Assembly: GCA_025362035.1 (NCBI GenBank)
Contig: JANYIN010000007.1
Location: forward strand, 1 to 64,000
Direction: 5' to 3'
Origin: Gemmatimonadaceae bacterium
GTDB lineage: Bacteria > Gemmatimonadota > Gemmatimonadetes > Gemmatimonadales > Gemmatimonadaceae
DNA length: 64,000 nucleotides
Below the pieces are notes generated by a model. That model was given only the letters and a program-made list of their open reading frames with translations. It made no database searches and had not been told where the DNA came from. Position numbers and translations under genes: made by a program. Positions within the stretch are counted from its first letter, which is position 1, and every line of letters begins with the position of its first letter. Below, one piece after another: positions 51,222 through 59,664 of the stretch.

Positions 51222-53801
51222 GTGACACCGGATGACGGCCGTACGCTTGCGGTGGCTGGACCGCCTGCGCCACTCAACGGTGAGCCGCGCGATCACTCGA
51301 CTCCTGCAGGAAGCGATGAACGCGTCGACCTCCCGATCACGGGGATGACGTGCGCCGCTTGTGCCAATCGGATCGAGAAGTCGTTGAACAAGACTCCCGG
51401 AGTGCGCAAGGCTGGAGTGAACTACGCCACCGGTCGCGCCACCGTCGAGTACGACCCCGAGGCGACGGGCTTGCCACAGCTTATCGATCGGGTGAGGGAC
51501 ATCGGCTACGACACCGCGACGACGGCGCAAGCCGAATTCATCGTCGATGATTCCGCGCGACCGTTGGGGTCCGCGACGCCCCTGGAGCGCGAACTCTCGC
51601 GAGTGTCTGGCGTCGTGGGGGCGAGCTTCGACATCGCGACGATGCTGGTTCGAGTGGAGTACGTGCCTGGGGCGACCGATGTGCGAAGCGTTCGCGCGGC
51701 GATCGAGGGATTCGGCTATCGCGTTCGCGCCACGCCGCAGGGCGCGGGGACGGTCACGGCGGAGGACTCCGAGGTCGCGGCGCGGCTGGCAGAGTACACG
51801 GATCTCCGCCGAAAGTTCTGGATTGCGGCAGTGCTCTCGACGCCCGTGCTGGTCATCGCGATGTCGCATGGGCGCATTCCGCTGTTCAACGTGCCGTGGA
51901 TCGGCTGGCTGCAACTCGCATTGACGACACCCGTGGTGTTCTACGCCGGCGCCCAGTTCTATCGCGGTGCATGGGCAGCCTTTCGGCATCGAGCCGCCGA
52001 CATGAACACGCTGATCGCCGTGGGCACGGGTGCGGCGTACATCTATTCAGTTCTGGTCACGGTCATGCCCGGAGCATTCGCGGGCGCGAGCGCCACGCCC
52101 ATGAGCGGAATGGGTAGCCAAGCTATGGTGCCGGTGTACTACGAGGCAGCCAGCGTCATCATCGCGCTCATTCTGCTTGGTCGTCTGCTCGAGGCGCGCG
52201 CGAAGGGGCAGACCGGCGACGCCATTCGGCGCCTCATCGGTTTGCAGGCGAAAACGGCGCGCGTCGTCCGCGCTGGTGTGGACCACGACATTCCCGTGGA
52301 GGAAGTCGTGCCCGGGGACATCGTCATGGTGCGGCCCGGCGAGAAAGTACCGGTGGACGGCATGGTCACTGAAGGCGGGTCGACGATCGACGAGTCGATG
52401 CTGACTGGCGAGAGCCTCCCCGTAGAGAAAGCCGCTGGCAGCGAAGTATTTGGCGGGACGATCAACGCGACCGGCGCTTTTCGATTCAAAGCAACGAAAG
52501 TTGGCAAGGACACCGCTCTCCAGCAGATCGTCAAGCTCGTTCAGGATGCGCAGGGATCGAAGGCGCCGATCGCGCGGCTCGCCGATGTCATCAGCGGCAT
52601 CTTCACGCCGATTGTTCTTTGCATAGCTATGGCGACATTCGTTGTGTGGTTCCTCGCCTCGCCGTCGGACGCGCGCTTCACGATGGCCTTCGTGAACGCG
52701 ATCGGCGTGCTGGTGATTGCGTGCCCGTGTGCCCTCGGTCTCGCGACGCCGACGGCAGTGATGGTCGGCACGGGAAAAGGGGCGGAGCACGGCATTCTCA
52801 TCAAGGGCGGTGAAGCGCTCGAGACGGCGCACAAGCTCTCGGCAGTTGTGCTCGACAAGACCGGGACCATCACCGCGGGCAAACCGGTGCTCACGGATGT
52901 GATCGTGGCGGCGGAGTTCGCGGAGGCCGATGTCCTCGCGCTCATCGCCTCGGCGGAACAGGTCAGCGAGCATCCTATCGCCGCGGCTGTCGTTGCTGGA
53001 GCGAAGGAGCGGGGGCTGACACTTTTCGCCCCGGAGCATTTCGAGGCGGTTGCGGGACACGGCATCGAGGCGACGGTCACTGGGAGATCGCTGCTCCTCG
53101 GTAACGCGAAGTTGATGCGCGATCGCGGTATTGACGTGGGCGAGCTCGCGGGCCGTGGAGAAGCGTTGGCGGGTGACGGCAAGACGCCGATCTTCGCCGC
53201 CATCGATGGCCGTGTGGCGGGACTCGTGGCGGTCGCGGACAGGGTGCGGCCCGAATCTGCCGAAGCGATTCGGCAGATGAAGGCACTCGGTCTCCAGGTC
53301 ATCATGATCACGGGAGACAACCGGCGGACAGCGGAAGCGGTGGGACGCGAGGTCGGTGTCGACCGGGTGCTTGCCGAGGTCCTACCGGCGGACAAGGCGC
53401 GTCACGTACGCGAGCTTCAGAATGAGGGAAAGATCGTCGGGATGGTCGGGGACGGAATCAATGATGCGCCGGCGCTCGCCCAGGCGGATATCGGCATCGC
53501 GATCGGCACGGGAACCGACGTCGCCATCGAAGCCTCCGACATCACGCTGATACGTGGTGACTTGCGTGGCGTCGTCGGCGCCATCGCGCTCTCGAAGGCG
53601 ACCATACGCACGGTCAAGCAAAACCTGTTCTGGGCGTTCATCTACAACGTGATTGGCATCCCCGTTGCGGCCGGTGTGCTCTATCCATTCACCGGCTGGC
53701 TGATGTCGCCCGTGATCGCAAGTGCAGCCATGTCGTTCTCGAGCGTGTCGGTCGTAATGAACAGCCTCCGGTTGCGGCGCTTCAACACGACGGCGGGATA
53801 G
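51222..53801 (+). CDS. copA: Cu(I)-translocating P1B-type ATPase CopA
   Basis: An 859-aa exporter from GTG 51222 behind GGAGAGGAG. The first HMA domain has the metal site [10 protein letters not shown] second HMA-like domain (about residues 115-175; [20 protein letters not shown]) has lost its CxxC. Then come eight membrane segments, the actuator TGES loop, the intramembrane CPC ([11 protein letters not shown]), the phosphorylation site DKTGTIT (about residue 545), the HP motif SEHPIAAAV, the [10 protein letters not shown] hinge and the final YN and MSFSS motifs that mark Cu(I) specificity. It pumps copper out of the cytoplasm. Operon with copZ and the cupredoxin gene. Confidence 0.96.
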   Translation: MTPDDGRTLAVAGPPAPLNGEPRDHSTPAGSDERVDLPITGMTCAACANRIEKSLNKTPGVRKAGVNYATGRATVEYDPEATGLPQLIDRVRDIGYDTATTAQAEFIVDDSARPLGSATPLERELSRVSGVVGASFDIATMLVRVEYVPGATDVRSVRAAIEGFGYRVRATPQGAGTVTAEDSEVAARLAEYTDLRRKFWIAAVLSTPVLVIAMSHGRIPLFNVPWIGWLQLALTTPVVFYAGAQFYRGAWAAFRHRAADMNTLIAVGTGAAYIYSVLVTVMPGAFAGASATPMSGMGSQAMVPVYYEAASVIIALILLGRLLEARAKGQTGDAIRRLIGLQAKTARVVRAGVDHDIPVEEVVPGDIVMVRPGEKVPVDGMVTEGGSTIDESMLTGESLPVEKAAGSEVFGGTINATGAFRFKATKVGKDTALQQIVKLVQDAQGSKAPIARLADVISGIFTPIVLCIAMATFVVWFLASPSDARFTMAFVNAIGVLVIACPCALGLATPTAVMVGTGKGAEHGILIKGGEALETAHKLSAVVLDKTGTITAGKPVLTDVIVAAEFAEADVLALIASAEQVSEHPIAAAVVAGAKERGLTLFAPEHFEAVAGHGIEATVTGRSLLLGNAKLMRDRGIDVGELAGRGEALAGDGKTPIFAAIDGRVAGLVAVADRVRPESAEAIRQMKALGLQVIMITGDNRRTAEAVGREVGVDRVLAEVLPADKARHVRELQNEGKIVGMVGDGINDAPALAQADIGIAIGTGTDVAIEASDITLIRGDLRGVVGAIALSKATIRTVKQNLFWAFIYNVIGIPVAAGVLYPFTGWLMSPVIASAAMSFSSVSVVMNSLRLRRFNTTAG

Positions 53802-53804
53802 CTG

Positions 53805-54197
53805 ATGCTCTCACGATTCGATGCAACGCAGCTCGCGGTGCTGGTGATCGGCATCGTGTTCATTGCGCTCATCCTCTGGTACTTCTTTGGTGCGCGGGAG
53901 CGAACGGTCGTGACGGAAGGGGAAGGCGGCGTTCAGGAGGTCAAAATCACTGTGAAAGGCGGTTACTCGCCGGATCTGATTGTGGTCAAGCAGGGCCGAC
54001 CTGTACGACTGGCCTTCTATCGTGACGAGACGGCGTCGTGTAGCGAGCAAGTCATTTTCGGCGACTTCGGGGTCGCACGGGCACTGCCGGCGTTCAAGAC
54101 GACGACGATTGAATTTGTCCCGGACAAGGCCGGAGCGTTCACGTTCACGTGCGGGATGAACATGATCCGCGGCAAGCTCGTGGTCGAACCAGCCTGA
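53805..54197 (+). CDS. Membrane-anchored cupredoxin-like protein
   Basis: A 130-aa protein that starts four bases after copA. Residues about 9-28 are one membrane segment (LAVLVIGIVFIALILWYFFG). The rest is a cupredoxin_1 domain: VKGGYSPDLIVVKQGRPVRL, then RDETASCSEQVIF and the end motif FTFTCGMNMIRGKLVV. The Cys in SCSEQ and the Cys/Met in CGMNM are likely copper ligands. It probably takes copper exported by CopA on the outer face of the membrane. Confidence 0.88.
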   Translation: MLSRFDATQLAVLVIGIVFIALILWYFFGARERTVVTEGEGGVQEVKITVKGGYSPDLIVVKQGRPVRLAFYRDETASCSEQVIFGDFGVARALPAFKTTTIEFVPDKAGAFTFTCGMNMIRGKLVVEPA

Positions 54198-54310
54198 TGG
54201 CGTCGACGTGCACGCCACGGACTCACCAGGTACTCAAGGTTCGTCCGTCGGGTCGCGACTGAGCGGGTCGGCGCCAAGCTCGAGAATAGCGCTTGCAGTT
54301 CTGCGGACGA

Positions 54311-55381
54311 TCAGCGAATCGACAGCGTGTGAATGAGCGCCACACTCAGAACCAGGAGCACGGCGAGCGAAGCGGTGACCGTGATGATCACCGGCCGGCC
54401 CACCTTCGTGATTGCCTTGAGATCCACGCCCAATCCGAGTGCGGCCATGGCCGCGACTGTGAGCAGGCTGGAGAGCGACCGCGTGGGCGTCACCCACGCG
54501 GCGGGAATGGCACCGGCCGACCGCAGTCCCGCCAACGCGAGAAAGCCGATGATGAACCACGGGACGAACTTCGTGATCGCGAAGCGCGCGCCCTCAACCG
54601 AGGCCGGTGCATCGGCATCGGTGCGATGCTTGAGCGCGAAGAAGAGCACAACGGGACCGAGCATGAGTACCCGGACCAGCTTCACCAGCGTGCCAATCTG
54701 GCCTGATACGATACTCACCGGAAAGGCGGCGGCGAGCACCTGCGGCACGGCGTAGACCGTGAGACCGGCCAGCACCCCGTACTGATAGTTGCTGAGCCCA
54801 AGCGGATGCATCAGAAACGGCAATCCGATCACGACCGCGACGCCGAGGATCGCCGTAAAGGCGATGGACGACGCCACGTGTTCCTTCTCGGCCCGAATCA
54901 CCGGCGCCACGGCAGCGATGGCCGAGTTGCCGCAAATGGAGTTACCGCACGCGACGAGCACGGACAGCTTGTGCGGAAGACCGAGCGCGCGGCCAATCAG
55001 ATAGCTCGATGCAATGCCGAGGACCACGAGCAGCACGATGCCGATGGCGAGCGATGGCCCCGCTCTACGGAGCAGCGGAAGGTCGACCGACGCGCCGAGC
55101 AGGAGGACGGCCACCTCGAGCACCTCCTTGGCCGCGAAGCCGATGCCTGCCTCCACGCGCACCGGAGGAGCCCACACGGTGCGGATGGTCATCCCGAGAA
55201 GAATGGCAAGGACGAGACCCTCGACAATCGGGTGGCCGAACAGTCGGTCCTCCACCGCGGCGATGGCGAGCGCGATCACGCCTACGGCGGTCGCGAGTGC
55301 GACACCTGGGAACAGGACGGCCAGCCTCGCGCCGGACGGCGGCGCGCTTTCTACGGGAACAGTGGCAGAGCTGGCGGTCAT
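54311..55381 (-). CDS. YeiH/UPF0324 family putative sulfate exporter
   Basis: A 356-aa integral membrane protein with about ten membrane segments and the YeiH pattern: FGHPIVEGLVLAILLGMTIR, GIGFAAKEVLEVAVLLLGAS, the conserved LVACGNSICGNSAIAAVAPVI, and LTVYAVPQVLAAAFPVS. The family is annotated as putative sulfate exporters, without strong direct evidence. It lies opposite in strand to the copper run and divergent from the DUF4198 remnant. Confidence 0.93.
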   Translation of the reverse strand: MTASSATVPVESAPPSGARLAVLFPGVALATAVGVIALAIAAVEDRLFGHPIVEGLVLAILLGMTIRTVWAPPVRVEAGIGFAAKEVLEVAVLLLGASVDLPLLRRAGPSLAIGIVLLVVLGIASSYLIGRALGLPHKLSVLVACGNSICGNSAIAAVAPVIRAEKEHVASSIAFTAILGVAVVIGLPFLMHPLGLSNYQYGVLAGLTVYAVPQVLAAAFPVSIVSGQIGTLVKLVRVLMLGPVVLFFALKHRTDADAPASVEGARFAITKFVPWFIIGFLALAGLRSAGAIPAAWVTPTRSLSSLLTVAAMAALGLGVDLKAITKVGRPVIITVTASLAVLLVLSVALIHTLSIR

Positions 55382-55498
55382 ACGTGGCTCGAGGGCTTCG
55401 GTGCTGTGCGGTGACCACGAATGTTACAAAGGGACCATGCGTGACACAAAGACATCCTTCTGATGAATACATGATCTGGTGTTATATTAACGGAGAGG

Positions 55499-55826
55499 GT
55501 GGCGACGCGGACGATTCGACGTCCGCGCGGCTTCAGCCTCGAGATTGTGCCCGAAAGGGATCCAACGCGCATACCACCCGGCGACACGCTGCGTGTCCGC
55601 GTTCTGCGGCGTGGCGCACCGATGCGGGCGTTTGCCGTGGGCGCGATGCGCGAGGGAGCCACCACGATGCGCTTTGCTCGAACCGACTCGCTCGGCCGGG
55701 CTCGCGTCGTGTTCGAGCGTCAGCCGTTGGCTCCTAAACGGACCATATCTGCGCCGGTCGTCCAAGCCGGATTTCGTCCGGGAGAGCGACTTCGTGACGA
55801 CCACACTTTACGTGGCGCGGCGCTGA
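55499..55826 (+). pseudogene. DUF4198-like remnant, N-truncated and frameshifted
   Basis: From GTG 55499 the frame gives FSLEIVPERDPTRIPPGDTL, RVRVLRRGAP and TDSLGRARVVFE, which match the middle of the DUF4198 (nickel/cobalt-transport-associated) domain. The usual C-terminal end is missing in this frame but appears in another one: about 55720-55826 reads SRWLLNGPYLRRSS then RESDFVTTTLYVAR. A single-base change near 55712-55730 therefore splits the domain. The signal peptide and first half of the family are also absent. In its first frame the ORF runs on to 55858 with no conserved content. Confidence 0.6.
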
Positions 55827-55844
55827 CGCTGCGCATGCAGGCGG

Positions 55845-57020
55845 CTACGCGCCCGTAGTCACCGTCTCAGCCGCACGCTGGCGCCGAACGTACGGCACGA
55901 ATCGCTTCAGGTTGTTGATCGGTCGTTCGTACAACAACCACGACACGGTTGCCACGGCGAACGTCAGGATGGTTACGCCGACCAACGCGCGCGGCCCCGC
56001 GAACATCCCATGCCCGCGAAACTGCATGATGAGTGCGTTGTAGACGTACACGGTCACGACGCGGTGATACACATACATGCCGTAACTCACCACCCCAATC
56101 GATGCGAGCACCTGCGACCCGAGAATCCTCGGCAGGCGGCCAAGGTACGCTCGCTCCACGAGCCACACGGAAACGAGCGCCCATGGGAGCATGTACAGCG
56201 CCGCCTGGATCACGTCCGCCCGGTGAGCCAGCGCGAGCGCCGCGCGAAAGGCCAGGAGCACGAGACCGACGCGGAGCGCGATGCGCGCGAGCTTCTCTCT
56301 CGCCGATGGCTCCAATCGCGCGAGCGCGGAACCAATCGCAAGGCCGTCGAGGCACGCCCATGTGGCGAACAGCGCCGTATTCTGCGGCAGACCCCTGGCG
56401 GTAGCAATGCCGCGCCACAACACCGACATCCCTACCATGGCCGCCAGCACGATCGGCAACCGGGAACGCTTGGCGAACAACACGATCAACGGCCACGCGA
56501 GGTAATACTGCTCCTCCACCGCGAGCGACCAATACAGCGTGACGATGCCGAGGTCCACGGGTCGAGACGCAAGTAGCGTGTTCGTCTGATATGACAGCAG
56601 CCAGGGCAGGTAGTTCCGCGCATGCGGCTCGGCGACGAGCCACAGTCCGGCAAGCACCCCGTAGTACAGCGGAAAGATCCGGAGAAACCGCCTGACGTAG
56701 AATCGTCCGAGGATAGCGGCCTTCGACGCACGCTCCTCTTCGCCTTTGGTGCGTGCGGCCAACAGGATTCCCGTGATCAGAAACCCGGACAGCACGAAAA
56801 ACATCGTCACGCCGATCGCGCCGAAATCGGCTGTGCCGATTCGCGTTGGGGCCATGGTATGCGCCCAGATCACAAGGCACACCGCCACCGCGCGGAGCCC
56901 GTCGAGTTGTGGTTTGTGGTTCGAAGGCAAATTCAACGAAATCGCGATGGAGAGGTGGAACGACGCGTGGACAGTACCCCCACGTGGGCTGACAACTGAC
57001 GCAAATGATGGGGCCGCCAT
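55845..57020 (-). CDS. Acyltransferase family 3 membrane protein (OafA-like)
   Basis: A 391-aa protein of about ten membrane segments. The family motif QLDGLRAVAVCLVIWAHTM holds the catalytic His and its Arg. Other signatures are GVTMFFVLSGFLITGIL, FYVRRFLRIFPLYYG, YWSLAVEEQYYLAWPLIV and ISYG-like GVVSYGMYVYH. Such proteins acetylate or acylate polysaccharides or lipids at the membrane. The first 30 residues before QLDGLRA are poorly conserved, so a start some residues further in is possible. It is divergent from the small protein gene at 57182. Confidence 0.93.
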   Translation of the reverse strand: MAAPSFASVVSPRGGTVHASFHLSIAISLNLPSNHKPQLDGLRAVAVCLVIWAHTMAPTRIGTADFGAIGVTMFFVLSGFLITGILLAARTKGEEERASKAAILGRFYVRRFLRIFPLYYGVLAGLWLVAEPHARNYLPWLLSYQTNTLLASRPVDLGIVTLYWSLAVEEQYYLAWPLIVLFAKRSRLPIVLAAMVGMSVLWRGIATARGLPQNTALFATWACLDGLAIGSALARLEPSAREKLARIALRVGLVLLAFRAALALAHRADVIQAALYMLPWALVSVWLVERAYLGRLPRILGSQVLASIGVVSYGMYVYHRVVTVYVYNALIMQFRGHGMFAGPRALVGVTILTFAVATVSWLLYERPINNLKRFVPYVRRQRAAETVTTGA

Positions 57021-57181
57021 CCGTTTGCCGGAAGCTCAACGCCCGAAGCCACTGCTGCGTTCGACGGTAGTTGGAACAGGTTCCGCGTGGCTATGGCTTG
57101 ACCCGAACGGCCGCGACGCTTTCCCTTCGCGGTAGGATTGAAGCCGCCCCGCCCCACGCGGACCAACCGGGTAGTGAATCC

Positions 57182-57394
57182 ATGCTTCGCCAGACGATAC
57201 GCTTCATTCAGCGATTTCCACGCATTGCCGTGATTATCGCAGCGCTACTGTTGTTCCGCGGCGTCCGTCACGTCATGAGCGAGCGGCTCATGGCATCGGC
57301 AAACGACTGGGACTTTCCGACGGAGACGCCGGCCCGCTGCACCGCATCCGCTCCGTGTTTCTCGCGGTGGCGCGAGGCACTCCATGTCCGGTAG
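57182..57394 (+). CDS. Small single-span membrane protein
   Basis: A 70-aa protein with one hydrophobic segment (FPRIAVIIAALLLFRGV, residues about 11-28) followed by a short soluble tail. Its end overlaps the thioredoxin-like gene by 11 bases, suggesting co-expression. No family is recognised. The ATG at 57182 is chosen over upstream starts because it leads straight into the hydrophobic segment. Confidence 0.5.
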   Translation: MLRQTIRFIQRFPRIAVIIAALLLFRGVRHVMSERLMASANDWDFPTETPARCTASAPCFSRWREALHVR

Positions 57395-58010
57395 CTCGCG
57401 CCTTGCGGGGCGCGTTTCTCGTTCGAACCTCGCACGAAACGTTGCCACGGCGGCCGCGATTCTAGCGGGGGCCTATCTGCTGCTGGCCGCGCCCGCGCGC
57501 GAGCTCGGCATCGCGCGACGTGCTCGTATCGGGAGTCGTGTCGTCCTGTCGTCAGATGTGGCCACTGACCTTCACGGCGCCACTGTGCGGCTCCTGGCCA
57601 ACGACAGCGTCACGATGCTCGTCTTCGTGGATACAACGTGCGAGCGTTGTCGCGCGGAAACGAAGCTGTACGTGCAGTTGCGTCCATGGGCCGCGCTGCA
57701 AGGCATCGCGTTGCGTCTGGTCGCTCCTACGCGCGCGGCAGCGGAACGCTTCACGCGAACGGCATACGGAGACAGCACCTTTCTGATCTCGTCGCCTGCG
57801 TTCTTCGACCGCCTCGGCATGCGCCGGATGCCGTCCACGCTGTTTCTCGATCGCTCGGGCGTCGTCCGCGGCCGAGTGATCGGCGCAGTGCCCGAGGAGC
57901 GGGAAATTCTCTACACTGTCGACCAGAATACCGGTTGGGGCGCATCCGGGTCATGGCAATTTGACGCTCCCACGTCCGTGCGCCCTTCGGATCACGCGCT
58001 TGGGCGCTAG
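57384..58010 (+). CDS. Membrane-anchored thioredoxin-like protein with CERC motif
   Basis: A 208-aa protein with one N-terminal membrane segment (NVATAAAILAGAYLLLAAPA). The soluble part has a TlpA/thioredoxin layout: LLANDSVTMLVFVDTTCERC supplies the strand and CxxC site, followed by RAETKLYVQLRPWAALQGIAL and the cis-Pro region LGMRRMPSTLFLDRSGVVRG. It is likely an extracytoplasmic redox protein. Converges with the propeller gene, overlapping its stop by four bases. Confidence 0.78.
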   Translation: MSGSSRLAGRVSRSNLARNVATAAAILAGAYLLLAAPARELGIARRARIGSRVVLSSDVATDLHGATVRLLANDSVTMLVFVDTTCERCRAETKLYVQLRPWAALQGIALRLVAPTRAAAERFTRTAYGDSTFLISSPAFFDRLGMRRMPSTLFLDRSGVVRGRVIGAVPEEREILYTVDQNTGWGASGSWQFDAPTSVRPSDHALGR

Positions 58011-59386
58011 AAGCACGACCTGGCGCCGGCCATCACAGCCCGGCGGCGAAGACTGTCATAGGGGACCGCGTGCAGCCATCCGTCATCGGTTCCCACGAAC
58101 AGGGTTTTTCCAACCAGTCGTGGCCCGAATACGTTGAATGCCGAGCCGGCAAAGCACTGTCCAATCGGCGCACCATCAGGGAGCCGGAACAGCGAGATGT
58201 TCCCCTTCCGGTCGCCGAGCAGGATGTCGTCGCCAACGGCGGTGACGGCCCCCTTGTGTACTGCTGCCAGCTCTCGCCTCGATAGCACGCGTCCGGTGGC
58301 GGCGTCGAAGACCCAGAGCGTCCTGCTCACGGGGCTCGTCACAATCACGCGGGGGGCCACCAGGACAGGCATGCCCGATGCGTTGCGCGGCACATCGAGC
58401 CCGATACCCAGCGGCTTCCCCCAGAGCAGGTGACCGTCGCGTCGATCGAAGGCGAGCAGCCATTGCTGCTGAAACCAGTCCTTGTAGTCGGCGAGTCGTC
58501 GTGTCTTGTATGCGGACCTTCCCAGTCGGATAAACTCGCGAAGCGGAAGATCGCGCGCGGCAGCCCAGAAACTGTATTGGGCGTAGCCGGTGGTGAATAC
58601 CGTCGTGTCGCCCAGCGCCACCGGGACGTCACCCAGGGAATGGAGCGGGGGATTGCGAACGCGCCAATCGACGTGTCGCTCCAGCTCCGAATAGCTGATG
58701 AGCGAGCGCCCGCCGGCAACGTATACGATGTGGTTCGACGCGAGGCGAGGATTCGACATCGCGACCTGCACGCGCAAGCCCGTGGCATGGCGGACGGTGC
58801 CGTCGTCGAGTGACAACTCGTACAGCACCGCATCTCCACCAACCACGATGATTGATCGCGTCACAGTGTCGATGGCGGGACCGGGCATGTTGCCAACCGT
58901 CGTGGCTTTCGACCAAAGTACCCTTCCGGTTCGAAGGTCGAACGCGGTGACGCCGCCGCGACTGCTCAGCGGCCAGCGGCCGAATGCGACGTATGCCTTC
59001 CCCTCGTAGATAACCGGATCGCCGTGAACCCAACTGGAAGCAGACTGCGTCCAGAGCACATGTCCATCGCGCACGTCGAGCGCGACCACGAAGCCGTGCT
59101 GATCGGGAGCGAAGTCCACCGCTGCGGCGTCGGCGGACTCCGTGCCGATCAGCACCGTCCCCTCCGCCACGGCAATGCCTCGAACCGGCCGCGGCGATCG
59201 GTACTTCCACGTGACGTCCAGCGTACCTGGAACGACGCCGGCATTCACGGTGTCGTTCCGAAACTGCAGCCAGGAGTGTGGCGTCTGAAGGCTGGCTGGC
59301 GCGGTTTGGGCACGCACGCCCCCTCCGCTTGCCGACAGGACTACGAGCCCGAGCGCAATCCAGTTGGTGCTGTTGACATGCCGCAT
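58007..59386 (-). CDS. Secreted PQQ-like beta-propeller protein
   Basis: ATG 59386 begins a signal peptide (WIALGLVVLSASGGGVRAQ); the longer open frame upstream is Arg/Pro-rich and not coding-like. The 459-aa protein has repeated PQQ-type blades: VAEGTVLIGTESADAAAVDF, LDVRDGHVLWTQSASSWVHG, FDLRTGRVLWSKATTVGN, LLAFDRRDGHLLWGKPLGIG and VFDAATGRVLSRRELAAVHK, closing with GKTLFVGTDDGWLHAV. No catalytic residues of a quinoprotein dehydrogenase can be assigned. It may be a scaffold or a dehydrogenase-like protein in the periplasm. Confidence 0.85.
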   Translation of the reverse strand: MRHVNSTNWIALGLVVLSASGGGVRAQTAPASLQTPHSWLQFRNDTVNAGVVPGTLDVTWKYRSPRPVRGIAVAEGTVLIGTESADAAAVDFAPDQHGFVVALDVRDGHVLWTQSASSWVHGDPVIYEGKAYVAFGRWPLSSRGGVTAFDLRTGRVLWSKATTVGNMPGPAIDTVTRSIIVVGGDAVLYELSLDDGTVRHATGLRVQVAMSNPRLASNHIVYVAGGRSLISYSELERHVDWRVRNPPLHSLGDVPVALGDTTVFTTGYAQYSFWAAARDLPLREFIRLGRSAYKTRRLADYKDWFQQQWLLAFDRRDGHLLWGKPLGIGLDVPRNASGMPVLVAPRVIVTSPVSRTLWVFDAATGRVLSRRELAAVHKGAVTAVGDDILLGDRKGNISLFRLPDGAPIGQCFAGSAFNVFGPRLVGKTLFVGTDDGWLHAVPYDSLRRRAVMAGARSCF

Positions 59387-59664
59387 GTGATTGAATTTCA
59401 CCCGGCGCCGAGCAGACGGAAGGGGGACGCCGACTAACGTGAGTGGCGTCCGACTGGTGCACGCCGCCTTCTGCATACGGCGTTCCCGGATGACGTACGG
59501 GCGCTTCCGGCAACTGCGAGACGACGAGGTCCACGCGATCATGGCGCGCGCGCCGCCGAGTCGGCACCGGCGGGCGCTGGCCAAGTCCAGCTCACAGCAT
59601 TGGGGATGTCGAGACGCCCGATGCACCCGTAAAATAGAGGGAACCAGGGCGGGGTGTGGTGCGC
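59387..59664. other. Intergenic region between propeller and FAAL genes
   Basis: Divergent region of 278 bases. No gene is supported on either strand. It should hold promoters for both neighbours, but no strong boxes are seen. Confidence 0.35.
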
